From: Anaerolineaceae bacterium
GTDB taxonomy: Bacteria; Chloroflexota; Anaerolineae; Promineifilales; Promineifilaceae
Length of the DNA stretch: 64,000 nucleotides
Assembly (NCBI GenBank): GCA_002699125.1
Contig: PABI01000128.1
Span: 1 to 64,000 of the forward strand
Reading direction: 5' to 3'
Shown here: positions 1 through 8,156 of the stretch, one piece after another
How the letters are laid out: each line of letters starts with the position of its first letter
Position numbering within the stretch: position 1 is the first letter of the stretch
Program-made: the position numbers and the translations under genes
The notes under the pieces: model-generated
Told to the model about the DNA's origin: nothing
What the model saw: only the letters and a program-made list of their open reading frames with translations
Databases searched by the model: none

Positions 1-1521
1 CCGCTGGAGCAGCTGCAAATTGGCATCATTCACCAGGGCCGCTACTATTTAATCCCTGCCTGTTCCGATAAAAACGGCCGTCCGCAAAACGTGGCCACCA
101 TGCGCGGTTACATTGCCAACCTGATGAACAATCCGGCCAAGACGCCTCCGGCTCGGCTGGCCGAACTGGCGCAAATGAAGCGGGCTGCCATGCCGGAGTT
201 TCTCGCCAGCACTGCTGAGGGTTTACGCCAGGAAATCAGTAGCCTGCGCCTGGCACCCATCTGGATTAATACCGATCAGCAGTCGCGTCATCAGCCGCTG
301 GCCAGCTTGCGTCAGGCTGAACGGGCCATTGGCGACCAGCCGCTCACAATTTTCGACACGGGCGAAACGTTTGTCTTTGATTTGTCCCACATCTTTTTTG
401 ATGGTATCTGGGGAGCAGCTGTGGCTGAAATCTTGACCAACGAAGCATTAGCCTGGGCGGTGCACCTGGACAGCTTGCCGGCGGTGACGGGGCCGCAAAA
501 TCGGCCGTATGCGCCTGAACTGACGCTGCGCCCTGGCGACCGACAGCGGATTCAGGCTGCGCCCCATGTGGCACCAGAGGTCAGTGCGGAAACCACCGCC
601 ATCGATTTACCGGCTATTTTGGAGCTGCGCGAGCTGTTTAAGCAGCGCAACGATTTGCTGCGCATGACGGTCAATGATTTGCTGGTGCTGTACCGCACCA
701 TTCACAGCCTGGTGTACCGACCCGCGCCGGAGCTGGTGGAACGGTTGGAGGCGTTATTGGCAGACGGCCGTACCCAGCTTGCGGCCAAAGCCGCCCTGGC
801 TGCCCTGCAAAGCCAATCCAATAACCCGGTTATTCTCATTCCGGTAGATGCCAGCCGCCGCAGTCCGCGCGACCGCGTTTACCCAATGACGTTTGAGGTG
901 CCATTGGCCAACCTGGATTTGATTGGTGAACATCAACGCACCCTGGCGGCGCTGCGCAACTACGACCGGGCCAAGCGCAACCGGCAGCATATCTTTACCC
1001 AGTTTGAGAGGCTGCAAAAATCGTACCTGACGATGCTGGCCGGGTTTGGTGAGATTTTAAATCAGGCCAAGGTACGGGCCAGCACCGGGGAAAGCATCAG
1101 CGTAGACACGATTCGGCTGCTGGCCCATTTGCCTGTGCCTTTGCAGCGGCTGCTGGATAAAATTCCGGGCCAGTTCGACGTGCTGAATGATTTGATCAAG
1201 GGGCGGGAAGTGTTCTCCAACGTAGGGCGTGTCTCTCCCAGCAGCAGTCTTACCCGTTTCATGACGGCCAAAGATGACAACGAAAAGAAGGAGCTGGCCT
1301 GGGGTGTTCTAACCGATGCCGATGATTTGATGCATGTAACGGTGCGTGATTTTCGGCCGCATGTGGAATTGCTAACGGCCGTTGGCCGCCAGGATTTAGC
1401 CGTGCGCATCATTGCCGATCAGCTAGACTCCTTTGCCACTGGCTTGAACCAATATGTGCACGACTTAAATCGCATCGTCAGCACGTCCTACGAAAAACGA
1501 GGCTTGCTCATCCGGCGATGA
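1..1521 (+). CDS. Acyltransferase-like protein (partial, 5' end outside window)
   Basis: The frame is open from base 1, so the true start lies to the left. About 506 residues are visible, ending at TGA 1519-1521. I do not recognise the family with certainty. The most telling feature is SHIFFDGIWG near base 385, an H-x3-D-G arrangement like the catalytic motif of condensation-domain, wax-ester-synthase and carnitine acyltransferase-type enzymes, preceded by a beta-strand-like FVFDL. The rest is soluble with no signal peptide or membrane segment. Acyl transfer is therefore an inference from one motif. An unrelated fold with a chance motif is possible. It is the only gene left of the insertion sequence, so context does not help. 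Confidence 0.45.
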   Translation, partial: PLEQLQIGIIHQGRYYLIPACSDKNGRPQNVATMRGYIANLMNNPAKTPPARLAELAQMKRAAMPEFLASTAEGLRQEISSLRLAPIWINTDQQSRHQPLASLRQAERAIGDQPLTIFDTGETFVFDLSHIFFDGIWGAAVAEILTNEALAWAVHLDSLPAVTGPQNRPYAPELTLRPGDRQRIQAAPHVAPEVSAETTAIDLPAILELRELFKQRNDLLRMTVNDLLVLYRTIHSLVYRPAPELVERLEALLADGRTQLAAKAALAALQSQSNNPVILIPVDASRRSPRDRVYPMTFEVPLANLDLIGEHQRTLAALRNYDRAKRNRQHIFTQFERLQKSYLTMLAGFGEILNQAKVRASTGESISVDTIRLLAHLPVPLQRLLDKIPGQFDVLNDLIKGREVFSNVGRVSPSSSLTRFMTAKDDNEKKELAWGVLTDADDLMHVTVRDFRPHVELLTAVGRQDLAVRIIADQLDSFATGLNQYVHDLNRIVSTSYEKRGLLIRR

Positions 1522-1535
1522 TTCGATTATTTATT

Positions 1536-1559
1536 ATCCGCAGATTACACAGATTTTCG
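1536..1559. repeat. Left part of an intergenic hairpin repeat, split by the IS
   Basis: This is the left arm (atccgcagattacacagatt...) of a two-armed intergenic repeat whose other part is at 3118-3171. The last eight bases, gattttcg, are duplicated on the far side of the insertion sequence. Removing the IS and one copy restores a 32+32-base imperfect inverted repeat of the ATCTGYG family found many times in this window. Confidence 0.75.
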
Positions 1560-3117
1560 GTAACCGTTCAGATGTGATCTGAACGGTGTCAATTGTAAAA
1601 AAGAGTCATAGCCTGAAAGCAGAAAAGAGGCATACTAGACAGGATGAATAAGAAGCAACCACCTGCTGGCATATCGGTCGCCGATTGGCAAGCCACACCG
1701 GAATCGGTGCGGCAGTTGGTGGTCGGCTTGCTGGCAAGCGTAGACCAACTGCAACAAGCCGTGGCGCAACTGCGCGAGCAGGTGAATAAGAACTCACAAA
1801 ATTCATCCAAGCCACCGTCCAGCGACCCACCCTCCGTAAAACGAAAGCCGCCCGTGCCCAAAGGACAACGTAAACGAGGCGGTCAGCCGGGTCATCCAGG
1901 CAAGGGAAGGCGTTTGAAGCCACCAGATCAGGTGAGTCGGTTTGTGGTCAGTCAACCCAGCGCGTGTGGAGCCTGTGGCACGCTGCTTATGGGTGAGGAC
2001 CCCGAGCCCAGTCGCCACCAGGTGACAGAGTTGCCGCGCATCGAGCCGGAAGTGGTCGAATATCAAGTTCATTGCCTGCGCTGCCTGGCTTGCGGTCAGG
2101 AGACGCGCGGTGAATGGCCTTCTACGATGCCGACCGGCTGTTTTGGGCCACGTTTGCAGGCGGTCACCGGTTACTTGAGCGGTCGCTTTGGTGTCAGTCG
2201 ACGAGACACTCAGGAACTGTTGGCCACCTTGTTTCGAGTTGAGATGGGCTTGGGCTCTATTCCAGCGCAAGAACAACGACTCAGCCAGGCGCTGGTGCAA
2301 CCGGTGCAGGCAGCGCAGACCTTTGTGTGCCAGCAGCCAGCGGTTAATGTCGATGAAACGGGTTGGACAGAGACCAATCAATCTTGCTGGCTGTGGGTCG
2401 GCAGCACCCCGGCAGTGGCCGTCTTTCTCTTGCGCGCCAGCCGCGGTCGCCAAGGTCTCACCGACCTGCTTGGTTCGGACTATGCAGGTATCGTTGGCTC
2501 CGACCGCTTGAGTGCTTACAACGGGCTGCCTGATGAGCAGCGCCAACTCTGCTGGTCTCATTTGCGCCGCGATTTCCAGGCTTTGGTTGACCGGGGTGGC
2601 AACTCGGCCCTCATCGGTCGCCTGTTGCTCGACCAGGTCAAGTTGTTCTTTCCTCTGTGGCATCGTGTCCGCGATGGTACCTTGACCCGGCAGGCTTTCC
2701 AAGAAGCCATGCGTCCCGTTCGGCGCGAAGTTGAGAGTCTGTTGCAGTTGGGCTCGCTCCTGGTCCAGCATCGGCAGACCCAGGCCACCTGCCGTAACAT
2801 TCTCAAACGCAAGAACGCCTTGTGGACCTTTGTGGACCAGGAAGGGGTTGAACCGACCAACAATGCTGCTGAGCAAGCCTTGCGCCGCGGTGTCCTCTGG
2901 CGCAAGCGTAGTTTCGGCAGCCAAAGTCAGGCTGGCAGCCGTTTTGTCGAGCGTATCCTGACCGTGGTTATTTCTTTGCGTCGGCAGCAGCGTGGTCTCC
3001 TGGATTTCTTGACAGATGCCTGCCAGGCTTTGGTTTCGGGGATGGCCCCGCCATCTTTGTTGCCTGCTGCTTAGCTCTGTTTTTATCAACATGCTTACCC
3101 TATAACTGAACGGTTAC
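1560..3117 (+). mobile_element. IS66-family insertion sequence, complete
   Basis: The element is bounded by perfect 12-bp terminal inverted repeats, GTAACCGTTCAG at 1560-1571 and CTGAACGGTTAC at 3106-3117. The direct repeat gattttcg lies immediately outside both ends (1552-1559 and 3118-3125). Ends starting GTAA and an 8-bp target duplication are typical of IS66. The element carries only the transposase gene (tnpC type), with no tnpA/tnpB accessory frames. A second inverted copy of the tip (GATCTGAACGG, from about 1577) follows the left end and could form a hairpin. Intact ends, duplication and open reading frame suggest recent insertion. Confidence 0.93.
1644..3074 (+). CDS. IS66-family transposase (TnpC type)
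   Basis: DDE transposase of 476 residues. In order: a short coiled coil (about 25-50), a basic proline-rich linker (50-90), a zinc-finger region with paired cysteines (CGACGTLL near 110 and CLRCLACG near 145), then the catalytic core with VDETGW (first Asp), VGSDRLSAYN (second Asp) and EGVEPTNNAAEQALRR (Glu). All three acidic residues are present, so the enzyme is probably active. The start is ATG 1644; a weak AGAAAAGAGG lies just upstream. Codon context lacks the ACGGCCGT octamer seen in host genes, which fits foreign origin. Confidence 0.95.
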   Translation: MNKKQPPAGISVADWQATPESVRQLVVGLLASVDQLQQAVAQLREQVNKNSQNSSKPPSSDPPSVKRKPPVPKGQRKRGGQPGHPGKGRRLKPPDQVSRFVVSQPSACGACGTLLMGEDPEPSRHQVTELPRIEPEVVEYQVHCLRCLACGQETRGEWPSTMPTGCFGPRLQAVTGYLSGRFGVSRRDTQELLATLFRVEMGLGSIPAQEQRLSQALVQPVQAAQTFVCQQPAVNVDETGWTETNQSCWLWVGSTPAVAVFLLRASRGRQGLTDLLGSDYAGIVGSDRLSAYNGLPDEQRQLCWSHLRRDFQALVDRGGNSALIGRLLLDQVKLFFPLWHRVRDGTLTRQAFQEAMRPVRREVESLLQLGSLLVQHRQTQATCRNILKRKNALWTFVDQEGVEPTNNAAEQALRRGVLWRKRSFGSQSQAGSRFVERILTVVISLRRQQRGLLDFLTDACQALVSGMAPPSLLPAA

Positions 3118-3171
3118 GATTTTCGCAGATTTTGAACCAAAAATCTGTGTAATCTGCGAAAATCTGTGGAT
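3118..3171. repeat. Right part of the hairpin repeat interrupted by IS66
   Basis: Begins with the duplicated gattttcg and continues as cagatttt, a short loop, then aaaatctgtgtaatctgcga and onward to ggat. It belongs to the same family as 6160-6211, 15724-15800 and 59541-59602. It sits only 11 bases before the kinase gene, so the hairpin lies in that gene's leader. Confidence 0.75.
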
Positions 3172-3181
3172 AAAAACTTTG

Positions 3182-5392
3182 ATGACAAACCTTAATCAGG
3201 ACCCATTGATTGGGCAGCAGCTAGATGAATATGAACTTGTTTCCCTGTTGGGTTACGGGGGGATGGCGCGCGTCTATCGCGGGCGTGATATTCGCCTGAA
3301 GCGTGAGGTGGCCATTAAGGTGATTGATGCTGTTTATCGGGCCGATGAGGCGTACCGGGCCCGATTTGAGCGTGAAGCCCAGGCAATTGCCCAGCTAGAG
3401 CATCCCCACATTGTGCGGCTGTACCGCTATGGCGAGGTGTCTGGCCTTTTTTACATGGCCATGCAGTACATTCCTGGTCGGGATTTGTTCAGCTATCTGG
3501 CGGAGCTGAAGGCGCAGGAAGAGTGGATGCCGGCTCTGGAAGCAGCCCGTTTTGTGCGGGAGCTGTGTGGGGCGCTCGACTACGCCCACAGCAAGGGCAT
3601 CATCCATCGGGATGTGAAGCCATCGAACATTTTGCTGGGGGAAGACGGTCGTTCCTACCTTACCGACTTTGGGCTGGCCTTGCTGGCTGACAGTGAAACC
3701 AAGGGGGATATTTTTGGCTCGCCCCATTACGTTGCGCCGGAGCAGGCCATCTCTTCGGCCAACGTGGTGCCGCAAAGTGATTTGTATGCGGTGGGCGTGG
3801 TTTTGTACGAGATGTTTACCGGGCAACGGCCGTTTGAAGGAGCCGCGCCGTTAGAAATCGCCATGAAGCAGATGGGCGAACTGCCGCCCTCGCCGCAAGA
3901 AATTCGCCCTGATTTAAGTCCGGCTCTCACGGCCGTAATTCTCAAAGCGCTGGCCAAAGAGCCGGGCGACCGCTACGGTAACGGCAATTTGTTGGCGACG
4001 GCCGTTGAGCAAGCCATCGAGCAGCCTGAAGAGGTAGCCATTGCCGAATTGGATACGGTCAACGATGATCTGGACTCCGTGGCTGTGCCGCTCGTTAAGC
4101 CGCCGCCTCCCCCGGCGGCTGCTGGTCCGCCGCTTTCCACCGCGCCGCGTGACTTGCCGCCGCCGCCGGCGGCCGTAGCCATGGGGCAGGCGCAGCATGT
4201 CGTGGTGCCCACGCCCAAACAGGAGAAGGTCAAAACGAACAACGGCCGTTCCTGCCTCTATTTCTTGCTGTTTTTGCTTGTTATCGGGGGTGTGGCTGGT
4301 GCGGCAGGCTGGTTTTTTGTTTGGGAAGGTCATTCACCCAACGATCTAATTTATCTGGCGCAGAACGGCAGCTTGCCACCAACGGCAACTGCGACCGCCA
4401 CGCTGGCCCCAACAGAAACGCCAACCATCGAACCGACCTTGACGGCAACGGCCGTTCCCACAGAAGTCATTGTAGCGACGGCTACGGCGACGGCCGTTCC
4501 CAACACGCCCTTACCCAGCCCCACGCCCTCACCAACCAATACGCCAACGCCGCTGCCTACGGCCACTGCAACCAGCACGCCCTCTCCAACACCCACCATT
4601 GTGTTGACGCGTGAACAGGATGCCATGCCGCAGGTTGTTATCCCGGCCACCACCTTCATGATGGGGGCGCGCGACGAGGATGAACTGGCCGAAGCGGATG
4701 AACGCTCCCGGCATGAGGTGACGGTTGATGCCTTTGCCATCGACCTGTTTGAAGTGAGCGTGGCGCAGTATGCCGCCTTTCTCAACACGCTGGGCGATTA
4801 CGTTAGCGTCTGCAACGGATTTACCTGCCTTTCCACCAATTTTGAGACCAGGCTCAGCTACTTGACGGACAATACAGTTGAGTACGTTGCTGTGGAAGGT
4901 CGTGGCGATTATCCGATCAACAACGTGAGCTGGCATGGGGCCAACGCCTACTGCCAATGGGTGGGTGGACGGCTGCCCACAGAAGCTGAATGGGAATTGG
5001 CGGCGACGGGGGGAAACGGCCGTTTCTACCCCTGGGGTGACGAATTAGTAATTGATAACGATGGTACCATTCCGGCCGTTTTTGCCGGAACGTTCGATAA
5101 TTTGCAGCCGGTTGACAGCCTGCCCGAAGGGGCCAGCCCGTTTGGCCTGCACCACATGGCGGGCAACGTCTGGGAATGGGTTGCCGACGGTTACGACCCC
5201 ATTTACTACGATCGCAGCCCTGATGAAAACCCCACCGGCCCGGAAGTTGGCGTGACAGACGATTATGTGATGCGCGGCGGCGGCTATGACAGCCCCGCCG
5301 AAGCGCTGCGCACCACCAACCGCGCCAGCGAGCGCGCCCCGGAATTCCGCGAGATTCCCAGCACAGGTTTCCGCTGCGTAACAATTCCCTAA
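3182..5392 (+). CDS. Membrane Ser/Thr protein kinase with extracytoplasmic FGE-like domain
   Basis: A PknB-type kinase occupies about residues 15-280, with glycine loop GYGGMARVYRGRD, lysine in VAIKVID, catalytic HRDVKPSN, DFGLA and APEQ. A proline-rich linker follows, then a single membrane segment (about 358-380), then about 100 residues of Thr/Pro-rich spacer (repeats such as TATATATLAPTETPT). Last is a formylglycine-generating-enzyme/SUMF1-type domain (485-736: NVSWHGANAYCQWVGGRLPT, WEWVADGY, RGGGYDSPAEALRTTNRA, GFRCV). The two-cysteine active site of true FGE is not seen between RGGGY and the C terminus, so the outer domain more likely binds than oxidises. ATG 3182 is preferred; TTG 3179 is also in frame. 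A sensor kinase role is inferred. Confidence 0.9.
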   Translation: MTNLNQDPLIGQQLDEYELVSLLGYGGMARVYRGRDIRLKREVAIKVIDAVYRADEAYRARFEREAQAIAQLEHPHIVRLYRYGEVSGLFYMAMQYIPGRDLFSYLAELKAQEEWMPALEAARFVRELCGALDYAHSKGIIHRDVKPSNILLGEDGRSYLTDFGLALLADSETKGDIFGSPHYVAPEQAISSANVVPQSDLYAVGVVLYEMFTGQRPFEGAAPLEIAMKQMGELPPSPQEIRPDLSPALTAVILKALAKEPGDRYGNGNLLATAVEQAIEQPEEVAIAELDTVNDDLDSVAVPLVKPPPPPAAAGPPLSTAPRDLPPPPAAVAMGQAQHVVVPTPKQEKVKTNNGRSCLYFLLFLLVIGGVAGAAGWFFVWEGHSPNDLIYLAQNGSLPPTATATATLAPTETPTIEPTLTATAVPTEVIVATATATAVPNTPLPSPTPSPTNTPTPLPTATATSTPSPTPTIVLTREQDAMPQVVIPATTFMMGARDEDELAEADERSRHEVTVDAFAIDLFEVSVAQYAAFLNTLGDYVSVCNGFTCLSTNFETRLSYLTDNTVEYVAVEGRGDYPINNVSWHGANAYCQWVGGRLPTEAEWELAATGGNGRFYPWGDELVIDNDGTIPAVFAGTFDNLQPVDSLPEGASPFGLHHMAGNVWEWVADGYDPIYYDRSPDENPTGPEVGVTDDYVMRGGGYDSPAEALRTTNRASERAPEFREIPSTGFRCVTIP

Positions 5393-5395
5393 AAA

Positions 5396-5460
5396 ACACG
5401 GAGACGCAAAAATCGCAGAAAATTACTGATATAGCTCTGCGTTCTCTGCGCCTCTGCGGT
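5396..5460. repeat. Intergenic inverted repeat, CTCTGCG subtype
   Basis: The sequence runs cacggagacgcaaaaatcgc... to ...tctgcgcctctgcggt, an imperfect inverted repeat between two convergent genes. The same subtype occurs inside the O-antigen ligase gene at 20442-20533. Confidence 0.6.
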
Positions 5461-5465
5461 AAAAA

Positions 5466-6122
5466 TCACCCAAATTGAATCTGGTAGATGGCGATGCCAA
5501 AGGCCACGGCCACGTTGAGCGAGTTTTTGACGCCGCTCATGGGCAGGGCAAAAGTGCAGTCGGCCATCTGCTGAATTGCTGGATCGACGCCGACTTTTTC
5601 ATTGCCGATGACGAGGAGGATGGGTTGGTTGGCATTGTCTGGTAACGTGACGGTGAAGAGGTTTATGGCCACTTCGGCGTCGCTCAGTGCAGGCGTTTCC
5701 CCCTCTTCCAATACCCAAATTTCATATCCAGCCGCTTTCAATTCTTGGGCGGCGTGAACGCTGTTGCGATGCTGCGTCCAGGGTAGCGCACCCTCCGCCC
5801 CCAGCGCCGTTTTGGCCAGCTTGGGGTGGGTTGGCGGGGCGGTGATGCCGCCCAGATGCAGATGCTTCACCCCTGCGCCATCGGCCGTGCGCATGATTGC
5901 CCCCACATTGTACAAACTGCGAATGTTGTCCAGCAGCAGTTCCAGCTGAGTGAAGCGCGGCGCAAATTGAGGAAAGGGCGTCTCGGTGATTTGCGGCGTG
6001 GCGGCCAGGGCCGTTGGTTCACCGCAGTGTGGGCAGCGTACCCCTGCCGGATCGCCCACTGCCACCGGAAAGCGAAAGTGACACGCCACTGCCTCACATT
6101 GTCGGATTTCGTACAGTTGCAT
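5466..6122 (-). CDS. SpoU/TrmH-family RNA 2'-O-methyltransferase with N-terminal zinc ribbon
   Basis: Likely transfers methyl from SAM to a ribose 2'-OH in tRNA or rRNA. The SPOUT motifs are clear: NIRSLYNVGAIMRTADGAG (motif 1), LLVIGNEKVGVD (motif 2) and LPMSGVKNSLNVAVAFGIA (motif 3). The protein is 218 residues and starts MQLYEIRQC; AGCAGGAAACGCGATC before the ATG supports this start. The longer frame to 6203 would translate an intergenic hairpin repeat. Unusual for the family, the first 50 residues hold CEAVAC and VRCPHCG, a probable zinc ribbon. Substrate cannot be told from sequence. Confidence 0.9.
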   Translation of the reverse strand: MQLYEIRQCEAVACHFRFPVAVGDPAGVRCPHCGEPTALAATPQITETPFPQFAPRFTQLELLLDNIRSLYNVGAIMRTADGAGVKHLHLGGITAPPTHPKLAKTALGAEGALPWTQHRNSVHAAQELKAAGYEIWVLEEGETPALSDAEVAINLFTVTLPDNANQPILLVIGNEKVGVDPAIQQMADCTFALPMSGVKNSLNVAVAFGIAIYQIQFG

Positions 6123-6159
6123 GATCGCGTTTCCTGCTAGACTCTCTTCGAAAATAATA

Positions 6160-6211
6160 GGACACAGATGAACACAGATAGAGAAATAAAAATCTGTGTT
6201 CATCTGTGTCC
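6160..6211. repeat. Perfect 20-bp-stem hairpin repeat
   Basis: ggacacagatgaacacagat (6160-6179) and its exact reverse complement (6192-6211) flank a 12-base loop. It lies between the methyltransferase start and the GNAT stop. It belongs to the ATCTGTGT intergenic repeat family and has no T-tract, so it is not an obvious terminator. Confidence 0.85.
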
Positions 6212-6218
6212 CAAAATA

Positions 6219-6716
6219 TCAGGTTCCTACCTTTTGGCTGCGTCGCTCCAGGAAGAGGACATCGCGCCAACGGCCGTTTTGCTGCCCCAATCGCTCCCGA
6301 CGCCCCACCACGCGAAAGCCGTACCGTTCATGCAGCTTCACGCTGGCTTCATTCTCAGGGAAGATGCCCGCTTGCAGCGTCCAGATGCCTTCCGCTTCGG
6401 CACTGTCCACCAGCGTTTGCAGCAGCCGCTTGCCCACACCCTGGCCCCAGGCCGATGGCGCGACGTAGACGCTCACTTCGGCCACGCCGGCATACACGCA
6501 GCGGCTGGAAACAGGCGACAATGCCGCCCAGCCGACGACCTCACCAGCTTCAGATCGGGCCACAAAGCGGCAGTTGGGCAAATGGCCATTGGTCCATGTT
6601 TCCCAGGCGGGTACGGCCGTTTCAAACGTCGCCTCTCCCGTGGCAATCCCATCGGCATAAATTTGGGAAACAGCCGTCCAGTCTGCCGCTTCCATTGGAT
6701 GAATTGTGATTGGCAT
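6219..6716 (-). CDS. GNAT N-acetyltransferase, phosphinothricin/L-amino-acid type
   Basis: Acetyl-CoA-dependent N-acetyltransferase of 165 residues. GIATGEATFETAVPAWETW resembles the N-terminal motif of the Pat/Bar and MnaT (YncA) subfamily, whose members acetylate phosphinothricin, methionine sulfoximine or other amino acids. The acetyl-CoA loop is VAPSAWGQGVGKRLLQ, followed by NEASVKLHERYGF near the end. Start ATG 6716 is fixed by AAAGGAGGTTGTTCACTC directly upstream; the frame extends to 6737 but lacks a site there. Gene lies 30 bases after yjjB-like and may share its transcript. Natural substrate unknown. Confidence 0.9.
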   Translation of the reverse strand: MPITIHPMEAADWTAVSQIYADGIATGEATFETAVPAWETWTNGHLPNCRFVARSEAGEVVGWAALSPVSSRCVYAGVAEVSVYVAPSAWGQGVGKRLLQTLVDSAEAEGIWTLQAGIFPENEASVKLHERYGFRVVGRRERLGQQNGRWRDVLFLERRSQKVGT

Positions 6717-6746
6717 GAGTGAACAACCTCCTTTCATTACTCAAAA

Positions 6747-7220
6747 TCACACGACCGGCTGCTGTCGCCGGAACAGCAGCCGAGGGGCAATAATCCCACC
6801 GGCCAATGCCGCCAAAATGAGGCCCGTTTTCACCGCGTTAAGCCCCGCCTCAACCAGCACCGGTGTGCTGCCAAATACGCCCATGTTGGTAATTTCTAAA
6901 ATGCCCAGCATGGCACGAAAGGCAAACGTGCCCGGCACCATCGGAATCACTGCCGGAACGGTAAAAATGGCCGTGGGCGATTGCAATCGACGGGCAAAAT
7001 AGAGGCCTAAGAAACCAATTGTGGTGGCTGCCAGCAGCGTGGCCGGCTCAATGGGCAATCCCAACTGCATGACCCAACTGCGTAGCGCATGGCCTAAAGC
7101 AGCGGCCAGAGCACAGCCGGGCAGGGCGCGCGGCGGCACGTTGAACAAAATGGCAAAGCCGGTGGCCGCCACGGCCGACCAAAACGCATCTTCCAGCAAA
7201 ACTTGCAGCAGCGGGTTCAC
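6747..7220 (-). CDS. ThrE-type exporter subunit, YjjB-like
   Basis: Integral membrane protein of 157 residues with about five hydrophobic segments, matching the C-terminal half of threonine/serine exporter ThrE (ThrE_2 family, YjjB). Features seen include FAILFNVPPRALPGCALAAA and IPMVPGTFAFRAM. In E. coli the split pair YjjP/YjjB is reported to export succinate. In Corynebacterium ThrE exports Thr and Ser. The gene overlaps its partner by four bases (ATGA), so the two are translationally coupled and probably form one transporter. Substrate here is uncertain. Confidence 0.88.
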   Translation of the reverse strand: MNPLLQVLLEDAFWSAVAATGFAILFNVPPRALPGCALAAALGHALRSWVMQLGLPIEPATLLAATTIGFLGLYFARRLQSPTAIFTVPAVIPMVPGTFAFRAMLGILEITNMGVFGSTPVLVEAGLNAVKTGLILAALAGGIIAPRLLFRRQQPVV

Positions 7221-8044
7221 AGCGAGACCCCCGTCAGGCTGATGGCCAGCAGCAGCCCCAAGGCAATCGCCAGGGAGATAAGCAAACCGGTGAAACCGCG
7301 CGTAATGCCGGTTACCAGATGGCCGCGAATTAAATCTTGTGCAGCGTTAATCAGCGGCACCCCGGGAACCAACAGCAAAACGGCCGCTGCCAAGGCCGTC
7401 TCCGGCTGATCGCTCAAATTGAACAAACCGGCCGTGCTGGCCAGTCCACCGGCCACAAATGCACAGACCACCACCACCAGCAGCGGATTAAGATAATGGC
7501 GGTGAAGCACCTGGCGCAAAAACATGGCCACCGCCGATGCGCCAAACGTGATGCCAAAGATGATCCAGTCGCCACCGAACAAGCGGCTGAAAGCGGCACA
7601 GGCCAGCCCCACCATGAGAACAACCAGCCAGCGGTTGTAGCTGCGCGGCATCTTGTCGATATGTTCTAATTCGGTGCGGACCTGGAAGCGATCCAGTTCG
7701 CCGTTGTTGATGCGGCGGCTCAAATCATTAATGGCCGTCACTTTGCCCAAATCAACCCCTAGCGAGGTCACCCGGCGCAGCTTGGTGCGGAATTCGGAAC
7801 CGCTGGAGGCGGTGATGGCGATGACGTTGGGGGAGACGAGAATGTCGAGCCAGTCGCAGCCCAGCCCGGTGCCAATGCGATGCACTGATTCCTCGACGCG
7901 CTGGCTGGTAGCCCCGTATTGCAGCAGCATTTGCCCAGCCCACAAGCTCAGGTCGATAATGTCGCGCAGTTCATGGTAGGCAAGCGGCCGTTTCCGGCCA
8001 ACATCGTGTTCAGGAAAAATGCCAGGAGGATGTGTTTGTTCCAT
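7217..8044 (-). CDS. ThrE-type exporter subunit, YjjP-like
   Basis: Protein of 275 residues. The N-terminal half is cytoplasmic (LSLWAGQMLLQYGATSQRVE and a DILVSPNVI region), the part of ThrE_1/YjjP related to a hydrolase-like domain. The C-terminal half has about five membrane segments. Upstream partner of the YjjB-like gene. With AzlCD at 10.8-12.0 kb this gives two amino-acid-export-type systems within 5 kb. ATG 8044 lies after an AT-poor leader with no strong ribosome site; a later start at MLLQYG is unlikely because the preceding helix is conserved. Confidence 0.88.
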   Translation of the reverse strand: MEQTHPPGIFPEHDVGRKRPLAYHELRDIIDLSLWAGQMLLQYGATSQRVEESVHRIGTGLGCDWLDILVSPNVIAITASSGSEFRTKLRRVTSLGVDLGKVTAINDLSRRINNGELDRFQVRTELEHIDKMPRSYNRWLVVLMVGLACAAFSRLFGGDWIIFGITFGASAVAMFLRQVLHRHYLNPLLVVVVCAFVAGGLASTAGLFNLSDQPETALAAAVLLLVPGVPLINAAQDLIRGHLVTGITRGFTGLLISLAIALGLLLAISLTGVSL

Positions 8045-8087
8045 GCCCGTACTATACAGCGATCAAATCTGGCTGGCGACCAGCGTT

Positions 8088-8156
8088 TCGGTAATCGGTA
8101 ATCCGTTATCCGTTATCCGTTATCGGTAAATTGACCGATTACCGACCACCGATTAC
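8088..8156. repeat. Short tandem and inverted repeat cluster
   Basis: The heptamer atccgtt occurs three times in tandem from 8101, flanked by tcggtaatcggta on the left and ttgaccgattaccgaccacc on the right, which are mutually inverted. It fills the gap between the PPOX gene stop and the yjjP-like start. A variable-number repeat or decayed mobile sequence is possible. Confidence 0.6.

Noticed and set aside
1803..3092. 429-residue open frame on the minus strand across the IS66
   Set aside because: It is antisense to an intact transposase with all family motifs and shows no domain; long antisense frames are common in GC-rich genes.
3182..5392. Active formylglycine-generating enzyme
   Set aside because: The cysteine pair required for catalysis is not visible and no sulfatase gene is near.
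8088..8156. CRISPR-like array
   Set aside because: Units are only seven bases and contiguous, with no spacers of constant length. No cas genes occur in the window.
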